Shown here: positions 36,984 to 45,846 of the stretch, piece by piece
How positions within the stretch are numbered: the first letter of the stretch is position 1
How the letters are laid out: each line of letters starts with the position of its first letter
From: Bacteroidales bacterium Phil12
Lineage (GTDB): Bacteria; Bacteroidota; Bacteroidia; Bacteroidales; P3
Length of the DNA: 64,000 nt
NCBI GenBank assembly: GCA_002633275.1
Contig: NWBO01000064.1
Span: 1 to 64,000, forward strand
Direction of reading: 5' to 3'
Made by a program: the position numbers and the translations under genes
The notes under the pieces: model-generated
What the model was told of the DNA's origin: nothing
What the model saw: the letters and a program-made list of their open reading frames with translations, nothing else
Database searches by the model: none

Positions 36984-37568
36984 ATGAGAGAAATAATTTT
37001 TGCAACACACAACAAGCACAAAACTGCCGAAATTCAGCAGGTGATAAATGATAAGGTAAAGATAATTTCGTTAGATACTTTGGGGGAGAATAAGGACATT
37101 CCCGAGACAGGCGACACATTAAAGGAGAATGCACGACAAAAGGCGGCATATATTTACGAAAAGTACGGCAAGGATTGTTTTGCTGACGATACGGGATTGG
37201 AAGTTGAAGCGTTGGACAATCGTCCGGGCGTTTATTCGGCACGATATGCGGGCGAGAAGTGTAGTTTTGACGACAATATCGATAAACTTCTTGACGAAAT
37301 GGAAGGAAAAACCAATCGCAAAGCACGGTTTCGCACAGTTATATGTTTGATTGAGGGCGGCGAGGAAAAGTATTTTGAGGGAGAATGTCGCGGAGTTATC
37401 ACTACCGAACGTTATGGTAAGAAAGGCTTTGGTTATGACCCGGTGTTTATTCCCGATGGTTACGGCGAGAGTTTTGCAGAAATGTCGGGAGAAGAGAAAA
37501 ACAAAATATCTCACCGTGGTATTGCGACAAGAAAACTTATAAACTACTTACTTGGTAAAGATAAATAG
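36984..37568 (+). CDS. rdgB: Non-canonical purine NTP pyrophosphatase (RdgB/HAM1)
   Basis: Hydrolyses dITP, ITP and XTP to monophosphates, preventing their incorporation. From ATG 36984 (194 aa) it starts MREIIFATHNKHK, the family signature (ATxNxxK); the in-frame TTG nine nt upstream is less likely. DDTGLEVEAL, GVYSARYAG and GFGYDPVF are intact. A -7 TAATTTTG at 36914-36921 precedes it. Pairs functionally with dut as nucleotide-pool cleaning, but is transcribed divergently. Confidence 0.96.
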   Translation: MREIIFATHNKHKTAEIQQVINDKVKIISLDTLGENKDIPETGDTLKENARQKAAYIYEKYGKDCFADDTGLEVEALDNRPGVYSARYAGEKCSFDDNIDKLLDEMEGKTNRKARFRTVICLIEGGEEKYFEGECRGVITTERYGKKGFGYDPVFIPDGYGESFAEMSGEEKNKISHRGIATRKLINYLLGKDK

Positions 37569-37641
37569 ACCTCAACACGGCAAGAAATTCACTCGAAAGA
37601 AAACAATTGTCAAACAAAAGAAATAAAAATTCAAACAAGCG

Positions 37642-38175
37642 ATGCTTAACGAAAAAGATTTTAATGAAGAGTATGTTCTATCGGTGGCAAAGAGTATGGC
37701 TGTTGCTGCACGAACAGCCCCTAAGGCGAGAGGAATAGACAACTTGGTTATTGGTATTTGCGATAAAGAGGATATAAAACGAATAAGTGAGCAGTTGGTT
37801 AAAGATTACAACGACACAAATGGCAAGGAAGCATTTTTATTAAGAGATTCTCAAAATATTTTGGACTGTGATTGTATGCTTTTGGTAGCTACGAAGACAG
37901 CAGTTTTAGGGTTGGATTGTGGTTATTGCGGGTTTAAGACTTGTGAAAATAAGGTTAAAGCGAACAAATCAGTGCCGTGTTTTTTCAATAGTGAAGATAT
38001 GGGGTTGGCGATAGGCTCTGCGGTAAGCGTTGCTGCGGACAAAAGAGTAGATAGTAGGGTTATGTTTTCGGCAGGTAGGGCGGCTATGCGTTTAGGTATG
38101 GTGGAAGGCTGCAATCAATGTCTTGCCATATCGTTATGTGCAAAAAGCAAAAATCCATTTTTTGACAGAAAATAA
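37642..38175 (+). CDS. DUF2148 ferredoxin-domain protein
   Basis: A 177-aa cytoplasmic protein of the DUF2148 family, uncharacterised but widespread in anaerobes. The N-terminal half (AVAARTAPKARGIDNL, typical of the family) is followed by a cysteine cluster LDCGYCGFKTCENK (about 92-105) that may hold an iron-sulfur cluster. The C-terminal EGCNQCLAISLCAKSKNPFFDR is another family signature. Follows rdgB by 73 nt, possibly one transcript; ends at a bidirectional terminator. Confidence 0.85.
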   Translation: MLNEKDFNEEYVLSVAKSMAVAARTAPKARGIDNLVIGICDKEDIKRISEQLVKDYNDTNGKEAFLLRDSQNILDCDCMLLVATKTAVLGLDCGYCGFKTCENKVKANKSVPCFFNSEDMGLAIGSAVSVAADKRVDSRVMFSAGRAAMRLGMVEGCNQCLAISLCAKSKNPFFDRK

Positions 38176-38203
38176 AGGAAATTTAACCTTTTACTATAAT
38201 TAA

Positions 38204-38232
38204 AAAAGCACGCTTTATTTTAAGCGTGCTTT
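38204..38232. terminator. Bidirectional terminator between DUF2148 gene and lipoprotein pair
   Basis: AAGCACGCTT (38206-38215) pairs with AAGCGTGCTT (38222-38231), flanked by A and T runs, so it can stop transcripts from both directions. Confidence 0.85.
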
Positions 38233-38236
38233 TATT

Positions 38237-38848
38237 TTATTTACTTGATAACACAGGCTTTGAAAAATCAATATCAGATAAACTTTGTTGCCCAATTTCA
38301 ACTAAATTACATAAATTGAACTTGTCTTTGTATTCTTCATTAATAGTCTTCAAAACTTGTTTCGTATCTTTTGAATATATTATCGTATAAGGATAACCAT
38401 TATACAGAAATACATTAGAAGTATCTTGTATTAAAGCACCTACTATATTTGTTACCATATCTTCATTTGCAGTAGAAATTTGTTGTGTCGTATCACGAAT
38501 AGAAAATAATTTTACATTATCATATTTGATAAACTCTTCAAAATTTGGATTTCTAATCTTCCATTCATCAGATAACGTAACAAGTAAATATTCTATATCA
38601 TCACCATTGTTTGATTGCTTGTAAAAAACATCATTAATATATCTAAAATGTCTTTCACATTGCCCGCACTCAGTATCATATATAAATACAACCTTGTATT
38701 TGTCATTACTTTTTTCTATTTCTTTCTGCAATTGTTTTACTGTTACAAATGTAGGAGATTTCTCTTTGTCGCTTTTACTACAAGACGAAATAGTTAATAT
38801 GTCTACAAGAACAAAAATGCTGAAAATAATTTTACGATATTGTCTCAT
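38237..38848 (-). CDS. Thioredoxin-fold lipoprotein with CGQC motif
   Basis: A 203-aa lipoprotein (lipobox ISSC, Cys23) with a thioredoxin-like domain. The redox motif CGQC (61-64) follows FIYDTE, and a cis-Pro-like YPYTII lies near the C-terminus. Likely periplasmic or outer-membrane-facing thiol-disulfide exchanger or TlpA-like protein. Six nt downstream of a second, dissimilar thioredoxin-fold lipoprotein and about 860 nt after a small peptide gene with its own promoter. I do not recognise a named family. Visibly AT-rich like its neighbours. Confidence 0.75.
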   Translation of the reverse strand: MRQYRKIIFSIFVLVDILTISSCSKSDKEKSPTFVTVKQLQKEIEKSNDKYKVVFIYDTECGQCERHFRYINDVFYKQSNNGDDIEYLLVTLSDEWKIRNPNFEEFIKYDNVKLFSIRDTTQQISTANEDMVTNIVGALIQDTSNVFLYNGYPYTIIYSKDTKQVLKTINEEYKDKFNLCNLVEIGQQSLSDIDFSKPVLSSK

Positions 38849-38854
38849 ATCTCA

Positions 38855-39541
38855 TTAATAACATTTGTCAGGAGTACATATTTGTGGGTCTTCTGGAAAG
38901 TTTAAATACAAAGTATCCAATTTATTGAAATCTATTTCATACAATTTTTTGCCTTGTATCTCATAAAGGTCTGTAGGACGAATACGTTTTTCTCCATTAG
39001 AATATACACGGTAGGTTTTCTTTAACTTATTATCTTTACTAACAATAAAATTAGTTGGCGTTCCTAATCGGTCATTGATTTTGAAATCATCATTATTAAA
39101 TATATAATTAGCCGTATTAGTCAATTTATTTTCGTAATCCGAATATACTGCCGTTGTATCATACATATAATACTTAGGAAATCTACTCCACCCCGTTCGC
39201 TTTAAGTCCTTATCTGAATGTTTTATTCCTCCTGTATCATCTAAAACAAAATACCATTTAACATCTTTATCACCAACCCGATTATATACATTTTGATATG
39301 TATAATACATATGTTGAATACAAGGACCACAACCCGGACCCCAAAAGATTACAAATTTATAGTGTGTGGTATCGGAAAGAAGCATTTCTTTCAATTTATC
39401 AACTGTTAAACCGGTATAATCTGGCTTGCTTTGTGCTATTTTTATTGTTTTCTCACTTTCCGGTTTAATTATAGTAATACAAGATGTAAAACAACACAAT
39501 ACAACAAATACAACTAACAATTGTGTGAATATTTTGTTCAT
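38855..39541 (-). CDS. Thioredoxin-fold lipoprotein with CGPC motif
   Basis: A 228-aa lipoprotein (lipobox FTSC, Cys21) with a thioredoxin-like domain: CGPC at 71-74 in FWGPGCGPC, and a cis-Pro at GTPTNFI. The C-terminus holds a further cysteine pair (CTPDKC). Extracytoplasmic disulfide reductase or isomerase is the likely role (inference). Paired with the CGQC lipoprotein 6 nt downstream; the two share fold and layout but little sequence, so they are not a recent duplication. Preceded by a small peptide gene. Confidence 0.75.
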   Translation of the reverse strand: MNKIFTQLLVVFVVLCCFTSCITIIKPESEKTIKIAQSKPDYTGLTVDKLKEMLLSDTTHYKFVIFWGPGCGPCIQHMYYTYQNVYNRVGDKDVKWYFVLDDTGGIKHSDKDLKRTGWSRFPKYYMYDTTAVYSDYENKLTNTANYIFNNDDFKINDRLGTPTNFIVSKDNKLKKTYRVYSNGEKRIRPTDLYEIQGKKLYEIDFNKLDTLYLNFPEDPQICTPDKCY

Positions 39542-39682
39542 AATTTAAAAGAATTAATTCGCAACTTAATAATATTATACTCAAAACCGTTGCGTTGTCG
39601 GAAGTATAAGATGATTTCTTTTGTTAAAACACTCTAATCTATCTCTACAAGAAACCTGTCTGAACATTAGAATTAGATTTAT

Positions 39683-39733
39683 TTAAGAGACATATTTGCG
39701 AGAGTGTATCCTATAAAGAAATATGTCTCTTAA
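39683..39733 (-). other. 15-bp perfect hairpin overlapping the end of the small peptide gene
   Basis: TTAAGAGACATATTT (39683-39697) and AAATATGTCTCTTAA (39719-39733) are exact reverse complements with a 21-nt loop. Read on the minus strand no U-tract follows. The peptide stop codon lies in the loop. It could protect or attenuate the transcript running into the lipoprotein genes. Confidence 0.65.
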
Positions 39734-39884
39734 TGAGGCTGAATTTATTTTTCCCAATTAGAAAGATGTACTCAGAATTGTACATCTCTTTGCATATAGA
39801 TTTGTAACAAACATTCAAACCACCTCTGACAATATCGTAAGAGGATTTTATTAAATTTTTGACATTTGTTACTCCTATTATCAT
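39711..39884 (-). CDS. Small peptide with double-glycine leader (candidate exported peptide)
   Basis: A 57-aa ORF from ATG 39884, placed about 16 nt after the start predicted by a strong -7 box. The sequence has a 22-residue amphipathic leader ending in DIVRGG (Gly21-Gly22), then a 35-residue remainder with two cysteines (C26, C31) and a hydrophobic stretch EYIFLIG. This resembles double-glycine-leader precursors of exported peptides, but no C39 peptidase/ABC exporter or maturase is within the window. It stands upstream of two thioredoxin-fold lipoproteins on the same strand. An in-frame ATG at 39908 lies in the -7 box and is not the start. Confidence 0.4.
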   Translation of the reverse strand: MIIGVTNVKNLIKSSYDIVRGGLNVCYKSICKEMYNSEYIFLIGKNKFSLIKRHISL

Positions 39885-39905
39885 AGTGTTTTTACTTTGA
39901 AAGTG

Positions 39906-39938
39906 CAAAGATACAACAAAAAAAAATTAATAATCAAA
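39906..39938 (-). promoter_or_regulatory. Promoter of the small-peptide/lipoprotein unit
   Basis: -7 TATCTTTG (39906-39913 on the minus strand) with TTTG (39935-39938) upstream at 21 nt. It lies just after the rRNA methyltransferase gene, showing the accessory unit is not read from that gene alone. Confidence 0.65.
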
Positions 39939-39943
39939 AACTT

Positions 39944-41113
39944 TTAGCCCAAATCTTGATTTTGTTTCTTGGCTTTCTTGCTGCCTTCGTACATCTCAAA
40001 TTTGAAGAGTTTGCACTCTAAATTGCCGTTATACACATCAATCTTGCGGCTTGGTTTTAATCCTATTTTTTTCAACGCAAAAACATTGCTGCTTAACACA
40101 AATGCAGTACAACCAGTGTAATGCTGCTTGAACGTATCGCCTATTCGTGAATACAAATCCACAATATCCTCAACCTCCAATCGCTCCCCATAAGGCGGAT
40201 TCATTATTACCAATGTTTTACCCTCCGGTCTGTCGCCCTCCTCCATTGCAGAACGAAAAACGTTGATGTCAAAATTCAATTTGGCATACTTTATGTTTTC
40301 TTTTGCCTTATCAACGGCTTCTTGCGATACATCACTCGCCCATATCTCGTAATCAAACTCCGTTATCTTGCTATCCGCCGCTTCTTTCTCCTGCCGCCAC
40401 TGAACGTTGTTGTATTCGCTCCATTTCTGAAAGCCGAAACGTTTTCTGAAATACTGTGCAGGAATATTCATTGCATACATCGCGGCTTCTATCGCTATTG
40501 TTCCGCTTCCGCACATAGGGTCGATGAAATTGCAATCCCTATTCCAACCGGACAACTGAATGATGCCCGCCGCCGTTACCTCATTGATAGGCGCCTGACC
40601 CGTCGTTTGACGATAGCCACGTTTGAAAAGTTTTTCGCCCGATGAGTCAAAAGATATTGTTACGTCATTGTTGGATATATGCAAGTCTATCTTCAAATCA
40701 GGATTGTCCTTGTCTATCGAAGGTCTTATATCAAAATATTTCCTAAATCTGTCGCAAATGGCATCTTTAACCTTTTGGGCAGCATACAACGAATGATTGA
40801 AAACTTTTGAAGACACCGAAGCGTCAATAACAAACGTTCCATCGGGGTTCATAAACTTTTCCCATTGCATCTTATATACGTTGTTGTACAGTTCCGCCTC
40901 ATTTTTTGCCGTAAAAAAGGCGATAGGTTTCAATATAGCGAGTGCCGTTCTTAAACAATAGTTCGCACGGTACAACAAACGCATATCTCCATAAAATTCC
41001 ACCGCACGATGCAGTTTAGTTATCTGTTTTGCTCCTAATCCTTCCAATTCTTTGCAAAGCACGTCCTCTAAACCATACATCGTCTTTGCTACCATTTTGA
41101 ATTCTTTGTCCAT
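39944..41113 (-). CDS. THUMP-domain 23S rRNA (guanine-N2) methyltransferase, RlmL N-terminal type
   Basis: SAM-dependent RNA methyltransferase (389 aa). An N-terminal THUMP domain (about 45-155) binds RNA, then a Rossmann-like MTase domain with DPMCGSGT (198-205) and the catalytic NPPYGE (305-310). It corresponds to the RlmL half of E. coli RlmKL and to the YpsC family; the modified guanine is probably G2445 by homology. It ends 31 nt before the promoter of the small accessory unit. Likely translation maintenance, no operon partner. Confidence 0.9.
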   Translation of the reverse strand: MDKEFKMVAKTMYGLEDVLCKELEGLGAKQITKLHRAVEFYGDMRLLYRANYCLRTALAILKPIAFFTAKNEAELYNNVYKMQWEKFMNPDGTFVIDASVSSKVFNHSLYAAQKVKDAICDRFRKYFDIRPSIDKDNPDLKIDLHISNNDVTISFDSSGEKLFKRGYRQTTGQAPINEVTAAGIIQLSGWNRDCNFIDPMCGSGTIAIEAAMYAMNIPAQYFRKRFGFQKWSEYNNVQWRQEKEAADSKITEFDYEIWASDVSQEAVDKAKENIKYAKLNFDINVFRSAMEEGDRPEGKTLVIMNPPYGERLEVEDIVDLYSRIGDTFKQHYTGCTAFVLSSNVFALKKIGLKPSRKIDVYNGNLECKLFKFEMYEGSKKAKKQNQDLG

Positions 41114-41184
41114 TTATTTCTTTGACTTATCGATTCGTTTTACTAATTATATTTTGAGTTTTTCCAATATCACTAACTACGAAA

Positions 41185-41250
41185 TTAATGTTTAATATTA
41201 TTTTATTAATCATTAACACTAATTTATTAATCACTCACACTATTTTAGTG
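41185..41250. repeat. 21-bp-phased repeat array G
   Basis: Unit starts TGTTTAATATT (41189), TCATTAACACT (41210) and TCACTCACACT (41231) are 21 nt apart; each ends TTTATT or TTTTAGT. It lies between the divergent ends of the rRNA methyltransferase (start) and the thioesterase (stop). Confidence 0.8.
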
Positions 41251-41274
41251 GCTTTGCCTATAATTAAAAATTCT

Positions 41275-41649
41275 TTACTTACCGAATTTTTCTTTATTGA
41301 CGATAAATCTATCGCAATTGCCTTCGCCGATTTTTTCGCCGTTGGCGAAAGCCTCACACAAGAAAAACAGTTTTCTGCCGTCTTGTTTTGTGAATGTGGT
41401 GTCGATTGTTATCTTTTCGCCGACCTTAGATGATTTCAGATGTTTTATATTCATCTCAACGCCGACAGATGTGTAACCATCGGGAAGATATGGCTTAATG
41501 CTTTTACTGCTTACTTCTTCCATAAGAGCCAAGAGTTTCGGAGTAGCCAGCACCTCAACATCGCCGCTTCCTATGTTCAAAGCCGTGTCTTGTGGCTTTA
41601 CAACATACTCTTGATGTGATTTGATATTTATCGGGATAATTATTTCCAT
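41275..41649 (-). CDS. Hot-dog-fold thioesterase (FlK-like)
   Basis: A 124-aa protein resembling the FlK-type thioesterase family (fluoroacetyl-CoA thioesterase-like), a single hot-dog domain that would cleave or protect a small acyl-CoA. The family segment VEVLATPKLLALMEEVSSKSI (truncated here) and DGYTSVGVEMNIKHLKSS are visible. One nt after the glycosyltransferase stop, so it is the last gene of the hddA-hddC-GT operon. Its role there is unclear; co-transcription does not prove a shared pathway. Confidence 0.8.
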   Translation of the reverse strand: MEIIIPINIKSHQEYVVKPQDTALNIGSGDVEVLATPKLLALMEEVSSKSIKPYLPDGYTSVGVEMNIKHLKSSKVGEKITIDTTFTKQDGRKLFFLCEAFANGEKIGEGNCDRFIVNKEKFGK

Positions 41650-41650
41650 A

Positions 41651-42793
41651 TTATATATTTTGTAAAAATTCTTTCAATTTACGATTGCCAAAAGTATCGA
41701 TAAAACCTTCTATGTTTTGGGCATAGTTTATCGTTTGTTGGGTATCCAATACTTGATTTATGCCGCTGATTAGGTTTTGAACATCATTGTTTTCAACAAC
41801 AATGCCTGTGGAATTTTGCAAAACCTCTTCCTTTATGCCGCCAACGTCGGTAACAACCACGGGACGACGAAAAGCGTACGCAGTCATCACAACGCCACTC
41901 TGTGTTGCTGAATAATAAGGCAACGCAACCACATCACAAGCCGCAAAATAAGGTTCAATGTCTTCGTTGGCGATATACTTATTAAATAACATAACATCGT
42001 TTTCCAAACCATACTGTTTAATCTTGTCGGTATAGGCTTCGATATTGCCGTAACACTCGCCTGCAATGACAAGTGTTATGCTTTCTCGCTGCTGTTTAAT
42101 ATCCTTAAAGGCTTCAATCAATTTATCAAGACCTTTATAAGGACGAATAAGTCCAAAAAACAATATAACTTCCTTGGTTTTGATGTTAAGAAATTCTCTT
42201 GCTGAAGCCTTGTCGTAGCGATTTAAGTTGTAACAATCGTAAATGGATAACGTGGTTACGCAAATAGGTTTGTTTGGAAAATCTCTTTTAATCTCTTCGC
42301 TTATATACTTGGAAGGAGCAATAAAATACTGAGCCTGTTTGAAAGTCCTCTTAACGATAAATCTTTCCCAAACATGCTGTTCGTGGGAGATGTAGTTGTC
42401 GGCGAGAAAACACACTTTGATGCCTTTTCTTCGGGTAAGCCAAGCAATAGTTCCCAAACAAGGACCAAAGAAAAACATCCACCAAAGAAAGATTACCACA
42501 TCGGGATTTTCTTTCTTGATTTCCTTATAGGCTTTAATCCATGTAAAAGGATTTATCGAGGAGATAATATGTTTTATTTTATCGGGGTGAGCGAAATTGA
42601 TGACTTTGGAATTATCGTATTGCGTTTTGCCGGGAAAAAGCAACTTAGGGTATAACATTTTATATGAAATACATTTGTAGTCATAACCCATACCGCTTAT
42701 AATATGGTACAAATATGCTTCATCTAACGCCTGACCGCCGCGAAAAGGGTGGGCAGGAGCAACAACAATGATTTTCTTTTTATCGTTTTGCAT
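41651..42793 (-). CDS. GT4-family glycosyltransferase
   Basis: Retaining GT-B glycosyltransferase (380 aa from ATG 42793; a TTG 12 nt upstream overlaps hddC and is unlikely). The N-terminal domain begins KKIIVVAPAHPFRGG; the C-terminal donor domain has FFGLIRPYKGLDKLIEAF and the EVLQNSTGIVVENND segment (GT4 family EX7E region). Five nt after hddC. Probably transfers a heptose made from the GDP-heptose produced by the neighbouring enzymes to a surface glycan (inference). Confidence 0.88.
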   Translation of the reverse strand: MQNDKKKIIVVAPAHPFRGGQALDEAYLYHIISGMGYDYKCISYKMLYPKLLFPGKTQYDNSKVINFAHPDKIKHIISSINPFTWIKAYKEIKKENPDVVIFLWWMFFFGPCLGTIAWLTRRKGIKVCFLADNYISHEQHVWERFIVKRTFKQAQYFIAPSKYISEEIKRDFPNKPICVTTLSIYDCYNLNRYDKASAREFLNIKTKEVILFFGLIRPYKGLDKLIEAFKDIKQQRESITLVIAGECYGNIEAYTDKIKQYGLENDVMLFNKYIANEDIEPYFAACDVVALPYYSATQSGVVMTAYAFRRPVVVTDVGGIKEEVLQNSTGIVVENNDVQNLISGINQVLDTQQTINYAQNIEGFIDTFGNRKLKEFLQNI

Positions 42794-42797
42794 AATA

Positions 42798-43493
42798 TTA
42801 TTCAAATTGCAGTGGTAGTTCTTTTTGTGCTTTATAAAAATCCTCCGGTATGCCTATATCAATAAAGTATTCGTCATACACAAAACCGAAAATATCACTT
42901 CGTTTCTCCAAAACCTCTTTTTCAAAAGAAAACTTCGCAGGCAAAGACCGTAAATCCAATAAACGCTTATTCAAAAAATACACTCCGCCATTTATCAAGC
43001 CTTGCTCACAAAACTCTTTCTCGCCAAAAGAAATTATTTTGTTGTAAGAATCTATTTTTACGTTGCCATATCTTTCAAAATTAGTCATAGGTTTTAATGC
43101 CAACGCAAGAGGAGAGTTTTTTGTCTTATATTGGAAATACAGTTCATCTATTGGCACTTTGAAAAACGAATCGCCATTGATAATCAGCACATCTTCGCTT
43201 TTCGTTCTCTCTATTGCAAAACGTATGGCCCCACCTGTACCCAACGGCTCTTGTTCTACAACATAGTTTATCTTGAAAGAAAAATGTTTTTCTATTGTTT
43301 CTATCCAATGGATAACCACCTCGGCTTTGTAACCTAAGGAAAACACAACATTTTCAATATTAGTGTTGCTTAAATATCTCAACCAATATTCCACGAACGG
43401 CTTATTATCAACCATTGCCATACACTTCGGAACATCGCTCACAACACTTCGCAATCTCGTACCTAAACCGCCTGCCAAAATAACAACGTCCAT
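42798..43493 (-). CDS. hddC: D-glycero-alpha-D-manno-heptose 1-phosphate guanylyltransferase
   Basis: Forms GDP-D-glycero-alpha-D-manno-heptose from heptose 1-phosphate and GTP. At 231 aa it is a minimal nucleotidyltransferase with the signature LAGGLGTRLRSVVSDVPKCMA (6-26, loop), a lysine in PKCMA, and VLIINGDSFF (metal-binding Asp). Homologues may also transfer other sugars; the neighbour hddA supports heptose. A kinase-nucleotidyltransferase pair with a GT4 enzyme. Confidence 0.82.
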   Translation of the reverse strand: MDVVILAGGLGTRLRSVVSDVPKCMAMVDNKPFVEYWLRYLSNTNIENVVFSLGYKAEVVIHWIETIEKHFSFKINYVVEQEPLGTGGAIRFAIERTKSEDVLIINGDSFFKVPIDELYFQYKTKNSPLALALKPMTNFERYGNVKIDSYNKIISFGEKEFCEQGLINGGVYFLNKRLLDLRSLPAKFSFEKEVLEKRSDIFGFVYDEYFIDIGIPEDFYKAQKELPLQFE

Positions 43494-43514
43494 AACAACG
43501 AATATCGTATTGAA

Positions 43515-44561
43515 TTATCCATTATAAACTATCCAACCATGAGGACCACCGTCCGAAAATTCAAAAGGTATAACCTCGCCGTCCAAATCTTTCAAGGCTT
43601 TTGTAAGTGCATACTTATTTTCGGGCTTGACGATAAAGGTTATAAAACCTCCCCCACCTGCACCGCTGACTTTACCTGCCAATGCTCCTGCATTATATGC
43701 GATATTCATGATATTATCAATCTTGTCGTTGGAAATACTTTTAGCCAAACGCTTTTTATCTTCCCAGCCTTGTTTGATAATATTGGCAAAATTTTCCACA
43801 TCTCCGAATAATATCGCTTGTTTCATATCTCTTGCACTTTGTTTTATCTTATGCAGAGCATCTATTGTCTTGGTGTTGCCTTGTTTGGTATTGTTTTTTT
43901 GTTCATCGATGATTTGAGCCGATTGTCTTGATGCACCCGTATAATAAAGAACCATACTTGCTTCAAGTTCATCGACAATCCAGCGTTTAATCTTCAACGG
44001 ATTGACTATCACTTTGTCGTCTTTAAGAAACTCCATAAAATTAAAGCCACCAAAAGCGGCTGCATATTGGTCTTGTTTCCCTCCGCTAAAATTCAAATCC
44101 AAACGCTCTATCTCGTATGCCAATCTCGCAAGTTCATAATCACCCATAGGCAGACGTAACCACTCCACAAATGCTTTAAGTATGCAGACAACCATTGTTG
44201 AAGAAGAGCCCAAGCCACTACCTGCCGGTGCATCGGAATATGTAATCATCTTAAAAGATAATGCAGGCAAATCAAAATCCTTTACTATCCTATTATAAAC
44301 ACCTTTGCCCAAATCCAACGTTCCATTGATAGGTAAAGTCTTTGCACTTGTGTATTCTTCTTTTTTATTAATATCTTTTGCCTCTATTATTATCTTACCG
44401 TCGTTTGTAACTTCCAAATAACAATGAGCATATAAATTAATCGTTGCGTTAAGTACCAGTCCCCCATACATATCACTATAAGGAGAGACATCTGTTCCGC
44501 CTCCTGCCAAACCTAACCTCAACGGTGCTTTACTTCTTATTATAGTATTCTTTTGTTCCAT
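43515..44561 (-). CDS. hddA: D-glycero-alpha-D-manno-heptose 7-phosphate kinase
   Basis: GHMP kinase (348 aa) that phosphorylates C1 of heptose 7-phosphate. The N-terminal [20 protein letters not shown] is diagnostic of this sugar-kinase branch; the ATP loop is [11 protein letters not shown] (112-122); the C-terminal [12 protein letters not shown] completes the family motifs. Precedes hddC by 21 nt. The other steps (GmhA, GmhB) are not in the window. A -7 TAACTTTG box at 44581-44588 lies 19 nt upstream of the start. Confidence 0.9.
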   Translation of the reverse strand: MEQKNTIIRSKAPLRLGLAGGGTDVSPYSDMYGGLVLNATINLYAHCYLEVTNDGKIIIEAKDINKKEEYTSAKTLPINGTLDLGKGVYNRIVKDFDLPALSFKMITYSDAPAGSGLGSSSTMVVCILKAFVEWLRLPMGDYELARLAYEIERLDLNFSGGKQDQYAAAFGGFNFMEFLKDDKVIVNPLKIKRWIVDELEASMVLYYTGASRQSAQIIDEQKNNTKQGNTKTIDALHKIKQSARDMKQAILFGDVENFANIIKQGWEDKKRLAKSISNDKIDNIMNIAYNAGALAGKVSGAGGGGFITFIVKPENKYALTKALKDLDGEVIPFEFSDGGPHGWIVYNG

Positions 44562-44580
44562 AAAAGTCCTTTCATTATTG

Positions 44581-44588
44581 CAAAGTTA
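44581..44588 (-). promoter_or_regulatory. -7 box of the hddA operon
   Basis: TAACTTTG on the minus strand, immediately upstream of ATG 44561; no clear -33. Drives hddA-hddC-GT-thioesterase separately from dprA. Confidence 0.5.
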
Positions 44589-44657
44589 CACAAAAAGCCA
44601 ATAACTGCTTAGTTTTTGTATAAAATATATGCGTTTTAGTGTTTTTGATTTATCGCT

Positions 44658-45767
44658 TTATATAACCTTATACACTCTACCAGGCTTGGCAAGAACCAAA
44701 TCACATAACTCCATATTCAAAAGACTTGACGATAAATCATTGAAAGGAACAGCCAATTCGATAAGCAATGTATCTATATCCATTTCGCCTTTGTCTTTAA
44801 GAGTGTAATATATCTTTTTTTCCAATCCTCTAAGATTTATTCCTCTATCTTCTTTTGTTTCCTTAAATAAAGACGGTGTGGTATTATGTTCATTCCACGC
44901 CATAACGTTTCCAATAACTGAAAGATTGGACATTATATGCGCTCGGTTACTATTTATAAGGAAATTGCAGCCTTCTGAATTTTTGTCATCAATCCTACCC
45001 GGAACAGCAATAACTTCTCTATTGTAATCATTGGCAAGTTTTGCCGTCAATAACGCTCCACCTGTCTTGGAAGCCTCAACAACTATCACCAAATCGACCA
45101 AGCCTGCTATGATACGGTTTCTTGCAGGAAAATTAAATCTTAATGGAGATGTTCCTGTAAAATATTCAGTAACTATTGCACAACCTTGCGACTGCAAAAT
45201 TCTTTCGGCAAGTTCTTTGTGTTCTCGCGGATATATGGTATCCAAACCTGTTGCCATAACGGCTATTGTAGGCAAAGATTTGTTCAAACTGTAAGTATGA
45301 GCTATCGAATCTATACCATACGCCAAGCCGCTCACTACATAAACTCCAAGTTTGTGTAATTGCTCCACCACTTGCTCGGTTACATCTTTGCCATAATCGG
45401 AATATTTTCTCGAACCCACCACAGCAGCCATACGAGTGTATTCAAAATTAACATCACCTTGAACAAAAAGACAAATAGGTTTATCATTGATTTGTTTTAA
45501 TCTGTTCGGATAATTTTCATCAGTGTAAAAATAAGAATTGATATTGTATTTCTGCATAAATTCCAATTCTTTCTCACACTTATCAAACATACTTTTGGAA
45601 AGGATGTCTTGTATCGCTTGCTCTTTTGTCCCAAGAATAAAACGCAAGTCTTTTTCGCCTAATTCAAACAATGCTTTCGGCGAACCAAGATTGGAAATTA
45701 TCGTTTGAACTGCACGATTCCCCAATCCCTTTATTCGTGCTACTGCCAACTGATATAAATCTACCAT
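44658..45767 (-). CDS. dprA: DNA-processing protein DprA
   Basis: Loads RecA on single-stranded DNA during natural transformation. 369 aa: a helix-hairpin-like N-terminal region (IKGLGNRAVQTIISNLG), the Rossmann-like fold with GSRKYSDYGKDV (about 117-128), VSGLAYGIDSIAH (about 144-156), and a C-terminal winged-helix segment. It belongs to the ubiA-maf-dprA stretch on the minus strand. Its presence does not by itself mean the cell is competent, as the gene is nearly universal. Confidence 0.95.
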   Translation of the reverse strand: MVDLYQLAVARIKGLGNRAVQTIISNLGSPKALFELGEKDLRFILGTKEQAIQDILSKSMFDKCEKELEFMQKYNINSYFYTDENYPNRLKQINDKPICLFVQGDVNFEYTRMAAVVGSRKYSDYGKDVTEQVVEQLHKLGVYVVSGLAYGIDSIAHTYSLNKSLPTIAVMATGLDTIYPREHKELAERILQSQGCAIVTEYFTGTSPLRFNFPARNRIIAGLVDLVIVVEASKTGGALLTAKLANDYNREVIAVPGRIDDKNSEGCNFLINSNRAHIMSNLSVIGNVMAWNEHNTTPSLFKETKEDRGINLRGLEKKIYYTLKDKGEMDIDTLLIELAVPFNDLSSSLLNMELCDLVLAKPGRVYKVI

Positions 45768-45846
45768 ATTAAAACGTTTCTAAAAATCATTTATATCACA
45801 CGTTCCGACAACCGATACACATCCGACTTTCTCAACACAAGAAATG

